Notes: generated from the sequence alone by a model not told the origin. A DNA stretch of 37,063 bases from Phycisphaerae bacterium (GCA_029260235.1 JAJDDP010000074.1:1-37063), one strand, 5' to 3'; counted from the stretch's first letter, positions 26,018-34,599 are shown. Translations and numbers: made by a program.

Positions 26018-27385
26018 CTAATCGGGCGAAGCTTGCTCAATCGAAAACAGGTGATGTTGTCCTCGGATGAAGAGTTGCCCGTTGGCGATCGCCGGCGTGG
26101 CCATGGTGATCTCCCCCATCAGGTTGACGGCTAGCAGCTCATACTCGGGGCCTGCTCTGATCACATGGATTTCGCCCTCTTCGCTGGAGAAGAAGACCTT
26201 TCCATCGGCGGCGACCGGGCTGGCGGTGAACCCTTGGCCCTTCTTGCTCAGGCGGGTTCGGTAGTGTTTCTTGCCGGTGAGGAAATCCAAACAGCTTAGC
26301 CCGCCGTTGTCGCGGCAGGCGTAGAGCATGCCTCCATAAATCAGCGGTGTTTGCATGTAGCTGCCCGCCCGCCTGGTCCAGGCGATGTGCTCGCTGGATG
26401 CCCCGTCTTCTTTCGGCGTAATGTCGCCCCGAGCGCTGGCTTTGATCGCGTAGATGGGCGCTCGACCGCCATGGGCATTGGTCAGGTAGATGAGGCCCTC
26501 ATACACGAGGGGCGTTGGCACGGGGACGTCGCCACCGCCACTCAACCGCCACATCTCTTTGCCGGTGAGGGCATCATAGCCGCCCATGTGGTGATAGCCG
26601 TTGACCACCAACTGGGGCGATTCGCCATCGAGGCAGATGTTGGGGCTGCTGAAGGTAGGCCAGTCATCTCGGGACGTTTTCCAAAGTTCCTTGCCGGTCT
26701 TGATGTCAAGGGCAGCCACATACTTTTGGCTTCGCGTGTCGCACTGGATGAAGACCTTGCCATCCCAGATGCAGGGCGAGCTGGCGTATCCCCATTGCAA
26801 ATCCTTGGCGTTGGAAGGGCCTGCATCCAGGTAGCCAAGCTCTTTCTTCCAAACCAAGTCGCCCGCGAAGTCATAACAGTAGAGGCCTTCCGACCCGAAC
26901 GAGACGATAACGTGCGTGCCGTCAGTCGCCGGTGTACAGTTGGCGTGACTGGCTTTGATATGACGCTTGACCTTCGGTGGACCTTTGTGGGCTGTTCGCT
27001 CCCAGAGCATGCGCCCGGTCGATGCTTCCAGGCAGTAGACGCGAAACTCATGCGGTTTGTCCTCTGTGTGGTCGGGACTCGCCCCATAAAGCCCCACCTT
27101 CAAGAGCGGATCTGGGTCTGGGCTGACTGCTGAGGTGACAAAGATCCTGTCACCCCAGACAATCGGCGAAGAATGCCCCATGCCAGGAATGGCTACCTTC
27201 CAACGAATGTTCTTGCCCGATTCGACATCCCATGTGGCTGGGATTTTGGCAGGATCGCCCACACCCGAGGCGCGAAGTCCTCGAAAAGACGGCCAGTTGT
27301 GGCTGGCGTTCTCTGCTTGAGCATAACAAGGCCAAGCGGATGCGAAGAACAATAACGAACCGAAGAAAACGGCGCACTTGGACAT
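26018..27385 (-). CDS. Secreted PQQ-binding-like beta-propeller repeat protein
   Basis: A 455-aa exported protein. ATG 27385 begins a signal peptide ('AVFFGSLLFFASAWPCYAQA'); an earlier in-frame start at 27436 lengthens it without benefit. The mature part opens with 'NWPSFRGLRASGVG', the form common in planctomycete PQQ-like proteins, followed by repeated propeller blades with 'YCLEASTGRMLWE', 'YDFAGDLVWKKEL', 'ALDIKTGKELWKTS', 'YDALTGKEMWRLSGG' and 'CLDFLTGKKHYRTRL'. True PQQ dehydrogenase residues are not evident, so a scaffold or binding role is as likely as an enzyme. It ends convergent with the VOC gene. Confidence 0.87.
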   Translation of the reverse strand: MSKCAVFFGSLLFFASAWPCYAQAENASHNWPSFRGLRASGVGDPAKIPATWDVESGKNIRWKVAIPGMGHSSPIVWGDRIFVTSAVSPDPDPLLKVGLYGASPDHTEDKPHEFRVYCLEASTGRMLWERTAHKGPPKVKRHIKASHANCTPATDGTHVIVSFGSEGLYCYDFAGDLVWKKELGYLDAGPSNAKDLQWGYASSPCIWDGKVFIQCDTRSQKYVAALDIKTGKELWKTSRDDWPTFSSPNICLDGESPQLVVNGYHHMGGYDALTGKEMWRLSGGGDVPVPTPLVYEGLIYLTNAHGGRAPIYAIKASARGDITPKEDGASSEHIAWTRRAGSYMQTPLIYGGMLYACRDNGGLSCLDFLTGKKHYRTRLSKKGQGFTASPVAADGKVFFSSEEGEIHVIRAGPEYELLAVNLMGEITMATPAIANGQLFIRGQHHLFSIEQASPD

Positions 27386-27609
27386 GGTTGCTGGTCTCCA
27401 CAATAAAAACAACGCGAACGCAAGTCGGCCCGTCACCCGCTACATCGCGGCACGATCGCAGTCTATTCTCAATCTACGCCCGCGCTGCTTTGAAGACAAG
27501 AGATCCCCGTCAATGCCCTGCCGTGTTGCTTTGATCAGCCTCAGGGTATGCTGTCTCCTACGTTAGGTACTGTTCAGCAGATGCGATTCGCAGCAAAGGG
27601 GAAAACGAA

Positions 27610-28389
27610 ATGAACGCCTCCGTCAATGGCACCGAGCTATATTACCAAGACCATGGCCAAGGTTGGCCGGTACTGTTCATTCACGGGTTCCCGCTTTCGG
27701 GAGAACTTTGGGCGCACTGCGTCAAGCCGCTAGAGAATCACTGCCGATTGATCATCCCCGACCTTCGCGGCATGGGGCAGAGCAAAGCCTGCGGCGAACC
27801 CAGCATGGCTACCTATGTCGATGATTTGGCGGCGGTGTTGGATGAAATCGGCGAAAGCAAGCCCGCTGTTGTGGTCGGCATGTCGATGGGCGGCTACCTC
27901 GCCTTTGAATTCTTCCGCCGTCACCAAGCGCGGGTCAGGGCGATTGTGCTGGTCGATACGCGGGCAGAGGCCGACGACCAAGCCGGAACTCAATTGCGCG
28001 AAGAAACCGCTCGAAAGGTCTTGTCGCAGGGGAGTCGGGTGGTAGCTGAAGGCATGAAGAATCTGCTCTTTGGCCCAGATGCTTCGCAAGAGCTGCGGCG
28101 TTTCTGGTTCGACGCGATTGCCGGTTCAGACCCCAAGGGAGTCGCGGCGGCCTTGTTGGCCATGAAGAACCGCGATGATTCATTGGCTACCCTGGAGCAA
28201 ATCAATGTCCCTAGCCTCATCGTCATCGGCAAAGACGACATCCTCACGCCGTTGTCCCATTCGCAAGTCATGCACGACCGAATTGCAGGATCACGGCTGG
28301 AAATCGTAGACAGCGCTGGACACATGACGCCAGCTGAACAACCAGAGAAGTTTAGCACCTTGCTGAAACAATTCATTGACGGTCTTTGA
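27610..28389 (+). CDS. Alpha/beta fold hydrolase
   Basis: A 259-aa cytosolic hydrolase. The oxyanion 'LFIHGFPLSGE', the nucleophile elbow 'VGMSMGGYLAF' (Ser), the acid in 'IGKDDILTP' (Asp) and the His in 'DSAGHMTPAEQPEKF' complete the catalytic triad. 'IIPDLRGMGQS' is the usual second strand motif. A purine-rich AAAGGGGAAAA lies just before ATG 27610. The substrate is unknown; relatives include esterases, 3-oxoadipate enol-lactonases and chloroperoxidases. No neighbour clarifies its pathway. Confidence 0.92.
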   Translation: MNASVNGTELYYQDHGQGWPVLFIHGFPLSGELWAHCVKPLENHCRLIIPDLRGMGQSKACGEPSMATYVDDLAAVLDEIGESKPAVVVGMSMGGYLAFEFFRRHQARVRAIVLVDTRAEADDQAGTQLREETARKVLSQGSRVVAEGMKNLLFGPDASQELRRFWFDAIAGSDPKGVAAALLAMKNRDDSLATLEQINVPSLIVIGKDDILTPLSHSQVMHDRIAGSRLEIVDSAGHMTPAEQPEKFSTLLKQFIDGL

Positions 28390-29285
28390 GGCTATGGCAT
28401 GTAGAATCAAGCATCGACCGGTTCGTCGCTATCTGGGGGGATTAATCGCCCTGCGAGCATCCCAAGAACGGCCTGTATTGCCGATCAACGGCTACCAACC
28501 GGCATGGCAATACTGAAATCGTCGACAACCTGTCAGCTGTGCATCGATGATTTATGCACTGGCTGTATTCTCCAAAACCGCGACGCACAAAAGTCAAATT
28601 GGGGACTTTTCCCACCCGCACGATATGTAGTGGGCTTACTTCAACCCGCCGCGAGATGCAGTGCCTCATGGAGGTACTCGGTGTGTGTTAGCGGTGTTGC
28701 AGCCTATTCCCCATGGCTTGGTCCGGAAAAACAGGGTATTTCAATACAGCGAGGAACGATAACGTAAGAGGTCATTAGTCAAGTCCACAATGCCGGAATC
28801 TCCATCCGGCGCCGAGCCTGGTTCATTATCGAAGGCTCGGCCTCGCCCATCGCTCAAGACACAAGGACGTGTCGCTTCACAGTTTGCCCGGTTTGGTCTT
28901 GTAGGCCAGCTAGCAATCCTGTTTGGCAAGGACGTCGAACATCGGGAAGGCTAGATCGCTTCGTGACGGGCAAAAGGGCCGCGCGAAATCCTGGGAAACG
29001 GCTGAGGACGGACTCTACGGCATTTACGGGCTGCGGCTGGTGAAGAATGGTTGCTCCCTGTGCAGGGACGAGCCCGTACCGGTGAGCAAACAACCAAGAT
29101 TTTATTGAACAGGGACAGGATCAAGAAACCAATGATGGGATGGATCCCACAACGCGCACCTTCGCGGCATCACAGCCATCTGCAAGAGGCAGACTGGCAG
29201 CGATTCGGTGACCAGGGCGCATTTTCCCGGCAGGGTTTTGACGATTGGCCTGCTGATCGGGCATTGCAAGCAAGGAGGCATAGTG
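28390..29285. other. 900-base stretch without a supported gene
   Basis: Short open frames exist on both strands but none combines a ribosome site, a protein-like sequence and a recognisable motif. The stretch may be decayed coding DNA. No RNA gene or strong repeat was recognised. Confidence 0.5.
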
Positions 29286-29459
29286 ATGTCCACCAACCTG
29301 ACTCCGGAGATCGTCGATTGGGACAGCGGTGGCGCAGACAAGGCATGGAGGCCTCGACCGCGCCGTGGATTGCAAGCGAGTTCGGTACCACGTTTACTGA
29401 AATTGTGGACACGGGCGTACCTAATGACCCCCTCGCTCTTCGCCTCAAGCCGAGCTTGA
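29286..29459 (+). CDS. Questionable small ORF (57 aa)
   Basis: ATG 29286 has an excellent AAGGAGG at 29272-29278 and begins 'MSTNLTPEIVDWDSGG', which reads like the start of a real protein. Composition becomes Arg/Leu/Ser-rich after about 30 residues, which suggests that the true frame was lost by a frameshift. It may be the remnant 5' end of a broken gene. No family is recognised. Confidence 0.3.
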   Translation: MSTNLTPEIVDWDSGGADKAWRPRPRRGLQASSVPRLLKLWTRAYLMTPSLFASSRA

Positions 29460-29624
29460 ATTCAATCCCCGTTTGTTCCCAATCGGCGAGTACCCGGGGT
29501 TTCTTGTGACAGAAACCCAATGACTCAAATCAGCAGAGCAGCAACCCATCGCCCATAGCACTTGGCGGTGGGCCTTGGATACAGCAGGTGCAGACTCAGA
29601 GGCAATGGATTTCAGGAGAGAATC

Positions 29625-29957
29625 GTGCTGGTCGAACCACTGGATCATGACATCGTCAGTTGGGCTAAACGTCGGCGATTGCCCTGTTATTATGCGGATG
29701 AAGAAGGTCTTCCCCGGCACTGCTTGAAGATTCAGTTTGGACACATCACAGCCTATTTTGCGGAAGGACGGTTGGTACGTTTGTGGGCTCATGCGGACCA
29801 AGACCTGTTGGACGAAATGTTTGAACAACTCACCCAACTATTCTTGCTTTGCGCCAATCGCAGCCGACGAATGTTGGACACACGGATTCCTTCCATCGGA
29901 GAAGGAAGAAGTCTCTGGCCAGAGCCGCCCAATTCGGGCGGAAGGCCTTGGGAATAA
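29625..29957 (+). CDS. Hypothetical protein (110 aa)
   Basis: GTG 29625 is supported by AGGAGAG at about 29614-29620. The product reads as a folded protein: 'DHDIVSWAKRRRLPCYYADE' then 'CLKIQFGHITAYFAEGRLVR' and an amphipathic 'DLLDEMFEQLTQLFLLCANR'. The tail is Pro/Gly-rich. No family is recognised and no membrane segment or signal is present. The 64 in-frame bases upstream (from 29562) have no ribosome site. Its neighbours are gene-poor DNA, so it stands alone. Confidence 0.55.
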   Translation: MLVEPLDHDIVSWAKRRRLPCYYADEEGLPRHCLKIQFGHITAYFAEGRLVRLWAHADQDLLDEMFEQLTQLFLLCANRSRRMLDTRIPSIGEGRSLWPEPPNSGGRPWE

Positions 29958-30458
29958 CATGACCTATGTGCCGGACCTGTGGTTCGGCAGCCGCGGCAAC
30001 GTGAGCCTTCATCATGCCTTCCACTCGCTGCGGCACCCTTCGACCGCGCCGAAATTTTCAGGGTGCCGCAGGTCTTTTCTAACTCTGTATCGCAAATCAA
30101 ATATGATTCTTGTTGATCTGCCAGGGGGTTCGCCCTATGATACGCTGGCGTGGGTGCTGGAATCGGATCCTAGGCAGAGTCGGCTAGGCGATCTGTTCGC
30201 GCTAGTGCAGATGTGACTGATGCAGTAAGGGGATTACTGCATCTGGAATCGGCTGGCTGGTTTCCTCTGTAGCAGGGAACTCCCGATCAGTTCGGGAAAT
30301 AGGGCCGGGGCAGGGCAATTCTCTTTGTGTAATCGTCAGAACGCGCCGGGGCGTCTGATTGGTTGTAGAGGCTAGAAGATTCAAGAAGATTGCTGTGGGT
30401 GATGCTCTTGTTCGCGGTTCCATTGCGACCAATGCCAACGACGCAGGAGAAGGCCTCA
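29958..30458. other. 500-base intergenic stretch before the response regulator
   Basis: Frames here are short or shadows. It contains a long-stem hairpin at 30028-30071 and a minor TCCCGA / TCGGGA inverted repeat near 30285. The promoter for the response regulator must lie here, but no strong -35/-10 pair stands out. Confidence 0.45.
30028..30080 (+). terminator. Long-stem hairpin, possible terminator of the upstream small gene
   Basis: CTGCGGCACCCT (30028-30039) pairs perfectly with AGGGTGCCGCAG (30060-30071) around a 20-base loop, and GTCTTTTCT follows. The position 70 bases after the 110-aa gene and the T-rich tail fit termination, though the loop is long. It could instead be a dispersed palindrome. 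Confidence 0.45.
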
Positions 30459-31118
30459 ATGGCCCCTTCACCCGTTCGAGTTCTTCTGGTAGACGACCAT
30501 GCCTTGGTGCGCGGCGTCCTCTCTGAGCGGTTGGCTCAAGAATTCGGAATTGAGGTGGTTGGCAGCGCCAGCACCGCCGACGAAGCGATTGATCGGGCAG
30601 TCGAGTCCAAGCCAGATGTAATCCTGATGGACATCGACATGCCCGGGATCATTTGCTTTGACGCCGCAGGTGAAATCAGCGACCTCCTGCCGAATACAAA
30701 GATCGTCTTTCTAAGCGCCTTCCTGAATGATTGGTATGTCGAGCAAGCCCTCAAGGTGAAAGCTCGGGGATACATCACCAAGAATGAACCCCCCGAACAG
30801 GTGGTAGCCGCCGTCCACGAGGTGGCCGCCGGTGGCTCATTCTTCTCCGATGAAGTGCGTAGCCGCATTGTCGTCGAGTCGGATGGAGTGCGGCTTGCCA
30901 AGAACGCTAGATCACGGGTAAGCACGCTGACGACTCGCGAAGTCGAGATCCTGCGCTACATCGCCCGCGGCTTAGCCAAGAAGGAAATCGGCAGCATGCT
31001 GCACATCAGCGTCAAGACGGTTGATCGCCACAGCGTCAACCTGATGAACAAGCTGGATATCCATGATCGCGTTGAACTGAGCCGATTCGCGATCCGCGAA
31101 GGCTTGGTCGAGGCTTGA
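30459..31118 (+). CDS. NarL/FixJ-type response regulator
   Basis: A 219-aa two-component regulator. The receiver domain carries 'VRVLLVDDHALVRGVL' (acidic pair), the phosphoacceptor Asp in 'VILMDIDMPG' and the conserved Lys in 'GYITKNEPPEQV'. The C-terminal LuxR-type HTH is 'LTTREVEILRYIARGLAKKE' followed by 'ISVKTVDRHSVNLMNKL'. ATG 30459 has GGAGAAGG six bases upstream; upstream in-frame starts at 30390 and 30432 lack support. No histidine kinase is in the window, so it is an orphan here. 'ICFDAAG' replaces the usual 'GLEA' after the phospho-Asp loop, within normal variation. Confidence 0.93.
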   Translation: MAPSPVRVLLVDDHALVRGVLSERLAQEFGIEVVGSASTADEAIDRAVESKPDVILMDIDMPGIICFDAAGEISDLLPNTKIVFLSAFLNDWYVEQALKVKARGYITKNEPPEQVVAAVHEVAAGGSFFSDEVRSRIVVESDGVRLAKNARSRVSTLTTREVEILRYIARGLAKKEIGSMLHISVKTVDRHSVNLMNKLDIHDRVELSRFAIREGLVEA

Positions 31119-31375
31119 CGCTCGATTTTCTCTGCCTTCCTTCCCCCGCCCACAGCTCTCCTGCAGATCTCGACAAGATGGCGACAGAAACCGCTGGCCG
31201 AAAGACCACCTCGACACCGAGGGTCAAGGAAAGTTAGGCAGCAGGCCGATCTACCTCGCAGCGATGGGATGCTAGCCCAACGAACAAACCCGTTTGCGAT
31301 GGCAATGATTTGGGGTACAATCCAACCGCAGGCTCGGTGCCACCAAGACAGTTGTCCAAGGCGCCAAAGCCGATC

Positions 31376-31450
<75 letters not shown>

Positions 31451-31471
31451 TCATCTAAGACGTTGACTGAT

Positions 31472-31510
31472 AAGGACTTACGTCACCACTTGGCGTGAGT
31501 CCTTGTTGTT
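31472..31510 (+). terminator. Terminator-like hairpin after tRNA-Pro
   Basis: AAGGACTTACG (31472-31482) pairs with CGTGAGTCCTT (31494-31504) at 10 of 11 positions and is followed by GTTGTTTG. It sits 21 bases after the tRNA. Its right arm overlaps the -35 of the integrase promoter. Confidence 0.6.
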
Positions 31511-31518
31511 TGTATACT
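31490..31518 (+). promoter_or_regulatory. Candidate integrase promoter
   Basis: TTGGCG (31490-31495) and TATACT (31513-31518) with a 17-base spacer. It overlaps the hairpin behind the tRNA and precedes the 11-bp iterons. Confidence 0.5.
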
Positions 31519-31527
31519 CCACGCGCC

Positions 31528-31560
31528 AACGTTTAGCCCACGTTTCGCCCACGGTTAGCC
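31528..31560 (+). repeat. Three 11-bp direct iterons upstream of the integrase
   Basis: AACGTTTAGCC, CACGTTTCGCC and CACGGTTAGCC follow one another without gap, with a decayed AACGGTGAC after them. The 11-base period keeps the copies on one helix face, as for integrase arm-type or excisionase sites. They lie between the int promoter and gene, so they could also be an autoregulatory operator. Confidence 0.65.
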
Positions 31561-31611
31561 AACGGTGACATGACCATTCGGGGTGACGTTTGGCGGTGGA
31601 ACCCAAGAATC

Positions 31612-32964
31612 ATGGCATCACTCAGGCTGCGAAACGGCGTCTACTCCGTCATTTACTGGTGGAACGGCAAGCAGAAGATCAAGTCCCTCGGCACCGGTGA
31701 TGAGGCAGAAGCCAAGCAGATCAAGCAGGATGTCGAAGACCAACTCAACCGCATTCGTCGCGGAGAAAGCGCCCTGGCCTCAAAGCTACTTGCCGACGGC
31801 TTCGACATCCAAGACGTGCTCTTCGGCTCAGAGAAGATCGCCCACTTGATCGCCTCCCCCACCGATGACAACCCCCTCACCCTCTCAGAACTCAAGACTG
31901 CCTTCATCGACAATCTCAAGGCAACGGATCGAACCCCCGGCCACATCGAGGGCACCCGAGTCCACATGGACCACTTCACCAGGGTACTCGGTGATGCCAG
32001 GGTGATGAGCTTGACCGATGCCGATATGACCACGTTTCAACAAACGCGGGCAAAAGAGAAAACTGCCCCTGCAAGGAAGATCAAGAAGAAGGCTGCGAAG
32101 AAGAAAGTGGCGGGCAGGAAGGTGAAACCCGCCAGCAGCAGGACCATCAGCCAAGGAACCATCCACTCCGATTTCAAGTCCCTCCGATCAGCAGTCAATT
32201 GGGCGATCACGAGGAAGCCTCCACTGCTCACTGACTGCCCCTTCACAATTCCCAAGATCACTGCGGGCACGATCAAACCCTTCCTGCCCACGGAAGAAAT
32301 CGAACGCCTGACTGAATCCACGCCCGAGGATGAACGGGGTGACCTGTTGGCTCGATGGCTGTTGGACCTGGACGAGATCAACAAGTTCATTGAGATGGTG
32401 GGCAAGGAAACGCCGGAGATGCTCTTGCCCATGCAACTCATCTGTTCAACGGGCATGCGCCGCATCCAGCTCATCCGATTGAAGCCAAACGATCTTGTGA
32501 AGGGTCGGCTTACGATCACCAGCAAGAAAGGCGCAAGGCAGAAGGGCCTATCGGAGATCAGCCTTACAATAGAGTTGAGGGACTCAGTGGCGAAGGCGTT
32601 GCAGGAGCACATCAAGGGGTTACCCAAGCGCAGCAAGATCATGTTCCCCTTCTTCGATCAGTTTTCCTACACCGGCAGCAACGAGCGCTGGAAGGGGAAA
32701 AGCAAGCGGACGGTCGAGCAGCGTCGAGGTGACAAGGCGGATCGGTTGTTTGAGAAGTTGGTGAAGGGCACTGATTTTGAACGGCTGGACGGGTATCATG
32801 CGTTGCGCCATTCGTTCATTTCTATTCTGGTGTCTCAAGGGAAAACCTGGGATCAGATTGCAGCGTTTGTTGGGCATCTGGATCAGAGAACGACGCAGCG
32901 GTATATTCACTTCATGCCGAAGGATAAGCGGGAGACCGCTAACTCAATACCGTTTGAGTTTTGA
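31612..32964 (+). CDS. int: Tyrosine recombinase / integrase
   Basis: A 450-aa site-specific recombinase. The N-terminal arm-binding part starts 'MASLRLRNGVYSVIYWWNGK'. A core-binding SAM-like domain follows, interrupted by a Lys/Ala-rich segment at residues about 155-180 ('KIKKKAAKKKVAGRKVK'). The catalytic domain shows Arg in 'STGMRRIQLIRL', Lys in 'SKKGARQKG', 'HALRHSF' (H-x-x-R), His in 'VGHLDQRTTQRY', and Tyr in 'QRYIHFMP'. All active-site residues are present, so it may be functional. An in-frame ATG at 31570 is the alternative start. It follows tRNA-Pro in the same direction, the usual layout of an integrated element. Confidence 0.93.
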   Translation: MASLRLRNGVYSVIYWWNGKQKIKSLGTGDEAEAKQIKQDVEDQLNRIRRGESALASKLLADGFDIQDVLFGSEKIAHLIASPTDDNPLTLSELKTAFIDNLKATDRTPGHIEGTRVHMDHFTRVLGDARVMSLTDADMTTFQQTRAKEKTAPARKIKKKAAKKKVAGRKVKPASSRTISQGTIHSDFKSLRSAVNWAITRKPPLLTDCPFTIPKITAGTIKPFLPTEEIERLTESTPEDERGDLLARWLLDLDEINKFIEMVGKETPEMLLPMQLICSTGMRRIQLIRLKPNDLVKGRLTITSKKGARQKGLSEISLTIELRDSVAKALQEHIKGLPKRSKIMFPFFDQFSYTGSNERWKGKSKRTVEQRRGDKADRLFEKLVKGTDFERLDGYHALRHSFISILVSQGKTWDQIAAFVGHLDQRTTQRYIHFMPKDKRETANSIPFEF

Positions 32965-33148
32965 CGATTCGGGTGAGGCTGCCGGGAAACTGGAAGGGAC
33001 GCTTGTCCCCAAGTTCTCAGGAGCAGGATTGGCACGACGGAACCGCCAGGCAGGCATGAATCACGGCGAGAGAGGTCGTTTTCGCCGGAATAGCCTACGT
33101 GGCGGGCGTTTCGGCTCGACCGACTGATCGAACCATCCGCGAGACGAC

Positions 33149-34162
33149 ATGAGTGATGTCAGGCACACAATCGGGGCTGCTCTCTGGGTTGCAATACTCT
33201 CTTTTGTCCTGCTGCTCGCTGTCGCTCCCCAGAGCTACATTCCAGAATACTTTTCACCGGCTGCAGCGGCGAAGGGGAGATTTGCGGGAATCCCGATTCG
33301 ATTGGCAACGCCAGAGGGCGGCAAGGCCGACGTTGCGGCAACAGTCAGGATCCACATGGATCAGGGACAATGCCGGGTCAGCCTCCAACGCGGGACCGAC
33401 CTAACAGTCTTGTTCGGCACGGGAGAAGGCTACTGGCGTGGTCGAATCCCAACCGGCAGCGAACTCGTCCTGGACCCTCAGGGTGACGTGGGCGACTACG
33501 ACATTACCATCGATCCCAAGTGGCAATTGCTCGCAGCTGGAACTCGACGGTTTCTCTTTCTTCCGATGGCTATCGCAATGGCGGTGGTGTCCCTCGCCGC
33601 ACGAAGACTCAGACCACATGCCACGAAATTAGGAGCAAAACGAATCTTATTCATCGCAGCTACTGCTGTAATATCCGGCTTGATGCTCTATCCCATTGTC
33701 CACGAGGGCGGGCATATGGTTTTCGGAATGCTCTTTGGGGCCAAACCAAGCTGGGATGGCGTAGTCTGGACGTGCCTGGGTGGTGAGGAACCGCACACCG
33801 CATTCAGCTATCTACCCGAAAGCGCGGCTCCATTCATGTCTGCGGGTGGCCCCATTCTCCCGACCTTGGTCGCCTTGTTGTTGCTTGTGATATGGAGATT
33901 CAGGTGCAAGAGCGCCTCGTGGAGCGAGTCCGCAACGCTGGTTTCCATCGCAGTTCTGTTTCTCTTCAGCACGCTGGGCTGTTTGTTTGAGTTATATCGC
34001 AACACCCACATGGATGCGCTTTCGGTTCATTTCGGACTTACAGGCCCTCTTCGTATCGCATTCTCGCTCAGTCCCCTGCTTGTGGCTACCGCCGCCTATG
34101 TCTGGCTTGGTATGAAGTGGAAACCGTCACCGAAACATGAGCCGGACATGCATGGAAAATGA
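33149..34162 (+). CDS. Membrane protein with HEGGH zinc-protease motif
   Basis: A 337-aa integral membrane protein. One TM at residues 8-26, an extracytoplasmic beta-rich domain (about 40-128, 'GIPIRLATPEGGKADVAATV'), then about five TM helices. TM3 reads 'LYPIVHEGGHMVFGMLFGA', placing the HExxH zinc-binding motif at residues 185-189 inside the membrane, as in M50 (site-2-protease-like) peptidases. A downstream 'NTHMDALSVHFG' could supply the third ligand Asp. No known M50 subgroup is recognised. It sits between the intact and broken integrases and is probably island cargo. The start has only a weak ribosome site. Confidence 0.75.
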   Translation: MSDVRHTIGAALWVAILSFVLLLAVAPQSYIPEYFSPAAAAKGRFAGIPIRLATPEGGKADVAATVRIHMDQGQCRVSLQRGTDLTVLFGTGEGYWRGRIPTGSELVLDPQGDVGDYDITIDPKWQLLAAGTRRFLFLPMAIAMAVVSLAARRLRPHATKLGAKRILFIAATAVISGLMLYPIVHEGGHMVFGMLFGAKPSWDGVVWTCLGGEEPHTAFSYLPESAAPFMSAGGPILPTLVALLLLVIWRFRCKSASWSESATLVSIAVLFLFSTLGCLFELYRNTHMDALSVHFGLTGPLRIAFSLSPLLVATAAYVWLGMKWKPSPKHEPDMHGK

Positions 34163-34182
34163 AGCCACCTGGTTGTGAAGAG

Positions 34183-34406
34183 TACACGCGGGGCAACGAG
34201 CGATGGAAGGGAACAAGCAGCCGGACGATTGAACAACGTCGTGGCGACAAGGCAGACCGCTTGTTTGAGAACTTGGTGAAGGGTACTGATTTCGAGCGGT
34301 TGGATGGATATCACGGCTTGCGTCATTCATTCATTTCGATCTTGGTGGCCCAGGGGAAAACGTGGGACCAGATTGCACCGTTCGTTGGCCATCTTGATCA
34401 GGAGAC
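34183..34406 (+). pseudogene. Truncated second integrase (catalytic-domain fragment)
   Basis: Residues encoded here match the C-terminal part of the upstream integrase closely ('GNERWKGTSSRTIEQRRGDK', 'LVKGTDFERLDGYHGLRHSF', 'QGKTWDQIAPFVGHLDQ'), with about 80% DNA identity by eye. Only the stretch from just before 'NERWKG' to the His of 'GHLDQ' remains. The TTQRY segment with the nucleophilic Tyr is replaced by the end of an insertion sequence, so the fragment cannot recombine DNA. It lies downstream of the HEGGH gene, as if two related integrases once flanked it. Confidence 0.85.
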
Positions 34407-34599
34407 TGACCTGCCCCCCAAGAACGAATCCAGGCGGCAAGTTAGGGTCATGTGGAATCTGGATCTGAAAGGGAGTCCGGATCATGGCAATGACTCGTCA
34501 CACATCAGAACAGTTCATCGAAAAGCTAAGAGAGGCGGCTGTCTTGCTGGCCAAGGGGCGAAAATGCGTCAGGTCTTTCGGAAGCTCGGTGTGGAGTAA
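34407..34599 (+). mobile_element. IS3-family insertion sequence remnant (left end and start of orfA)
   Basis: The element begins with TGACCTGCCCCC at 34407, which resembles IS3-type terminal sequences. A transposase OrfA start follows at ATG 34484 ('MTRHTSEQFIEKLREAAVLL', then 'AKGRK'). After about 27 codons the frame shifts; the second frame continues '...MRQVFRKLGVE' and stops at 34599. The typical OrfA reads KLREAEVLLAKG...CRKLGVS, so one frameshift and then loss of all remaining transposase explain the remnant. The right end is not identifiable. Confidence 0.75.

Noticed and set aside
26351..27133. 260-aa plus-strand frame opposite the PQQ-like gene
   Set aside because: Antisense to a well-supported coding region, with no motif and no ribosome site.
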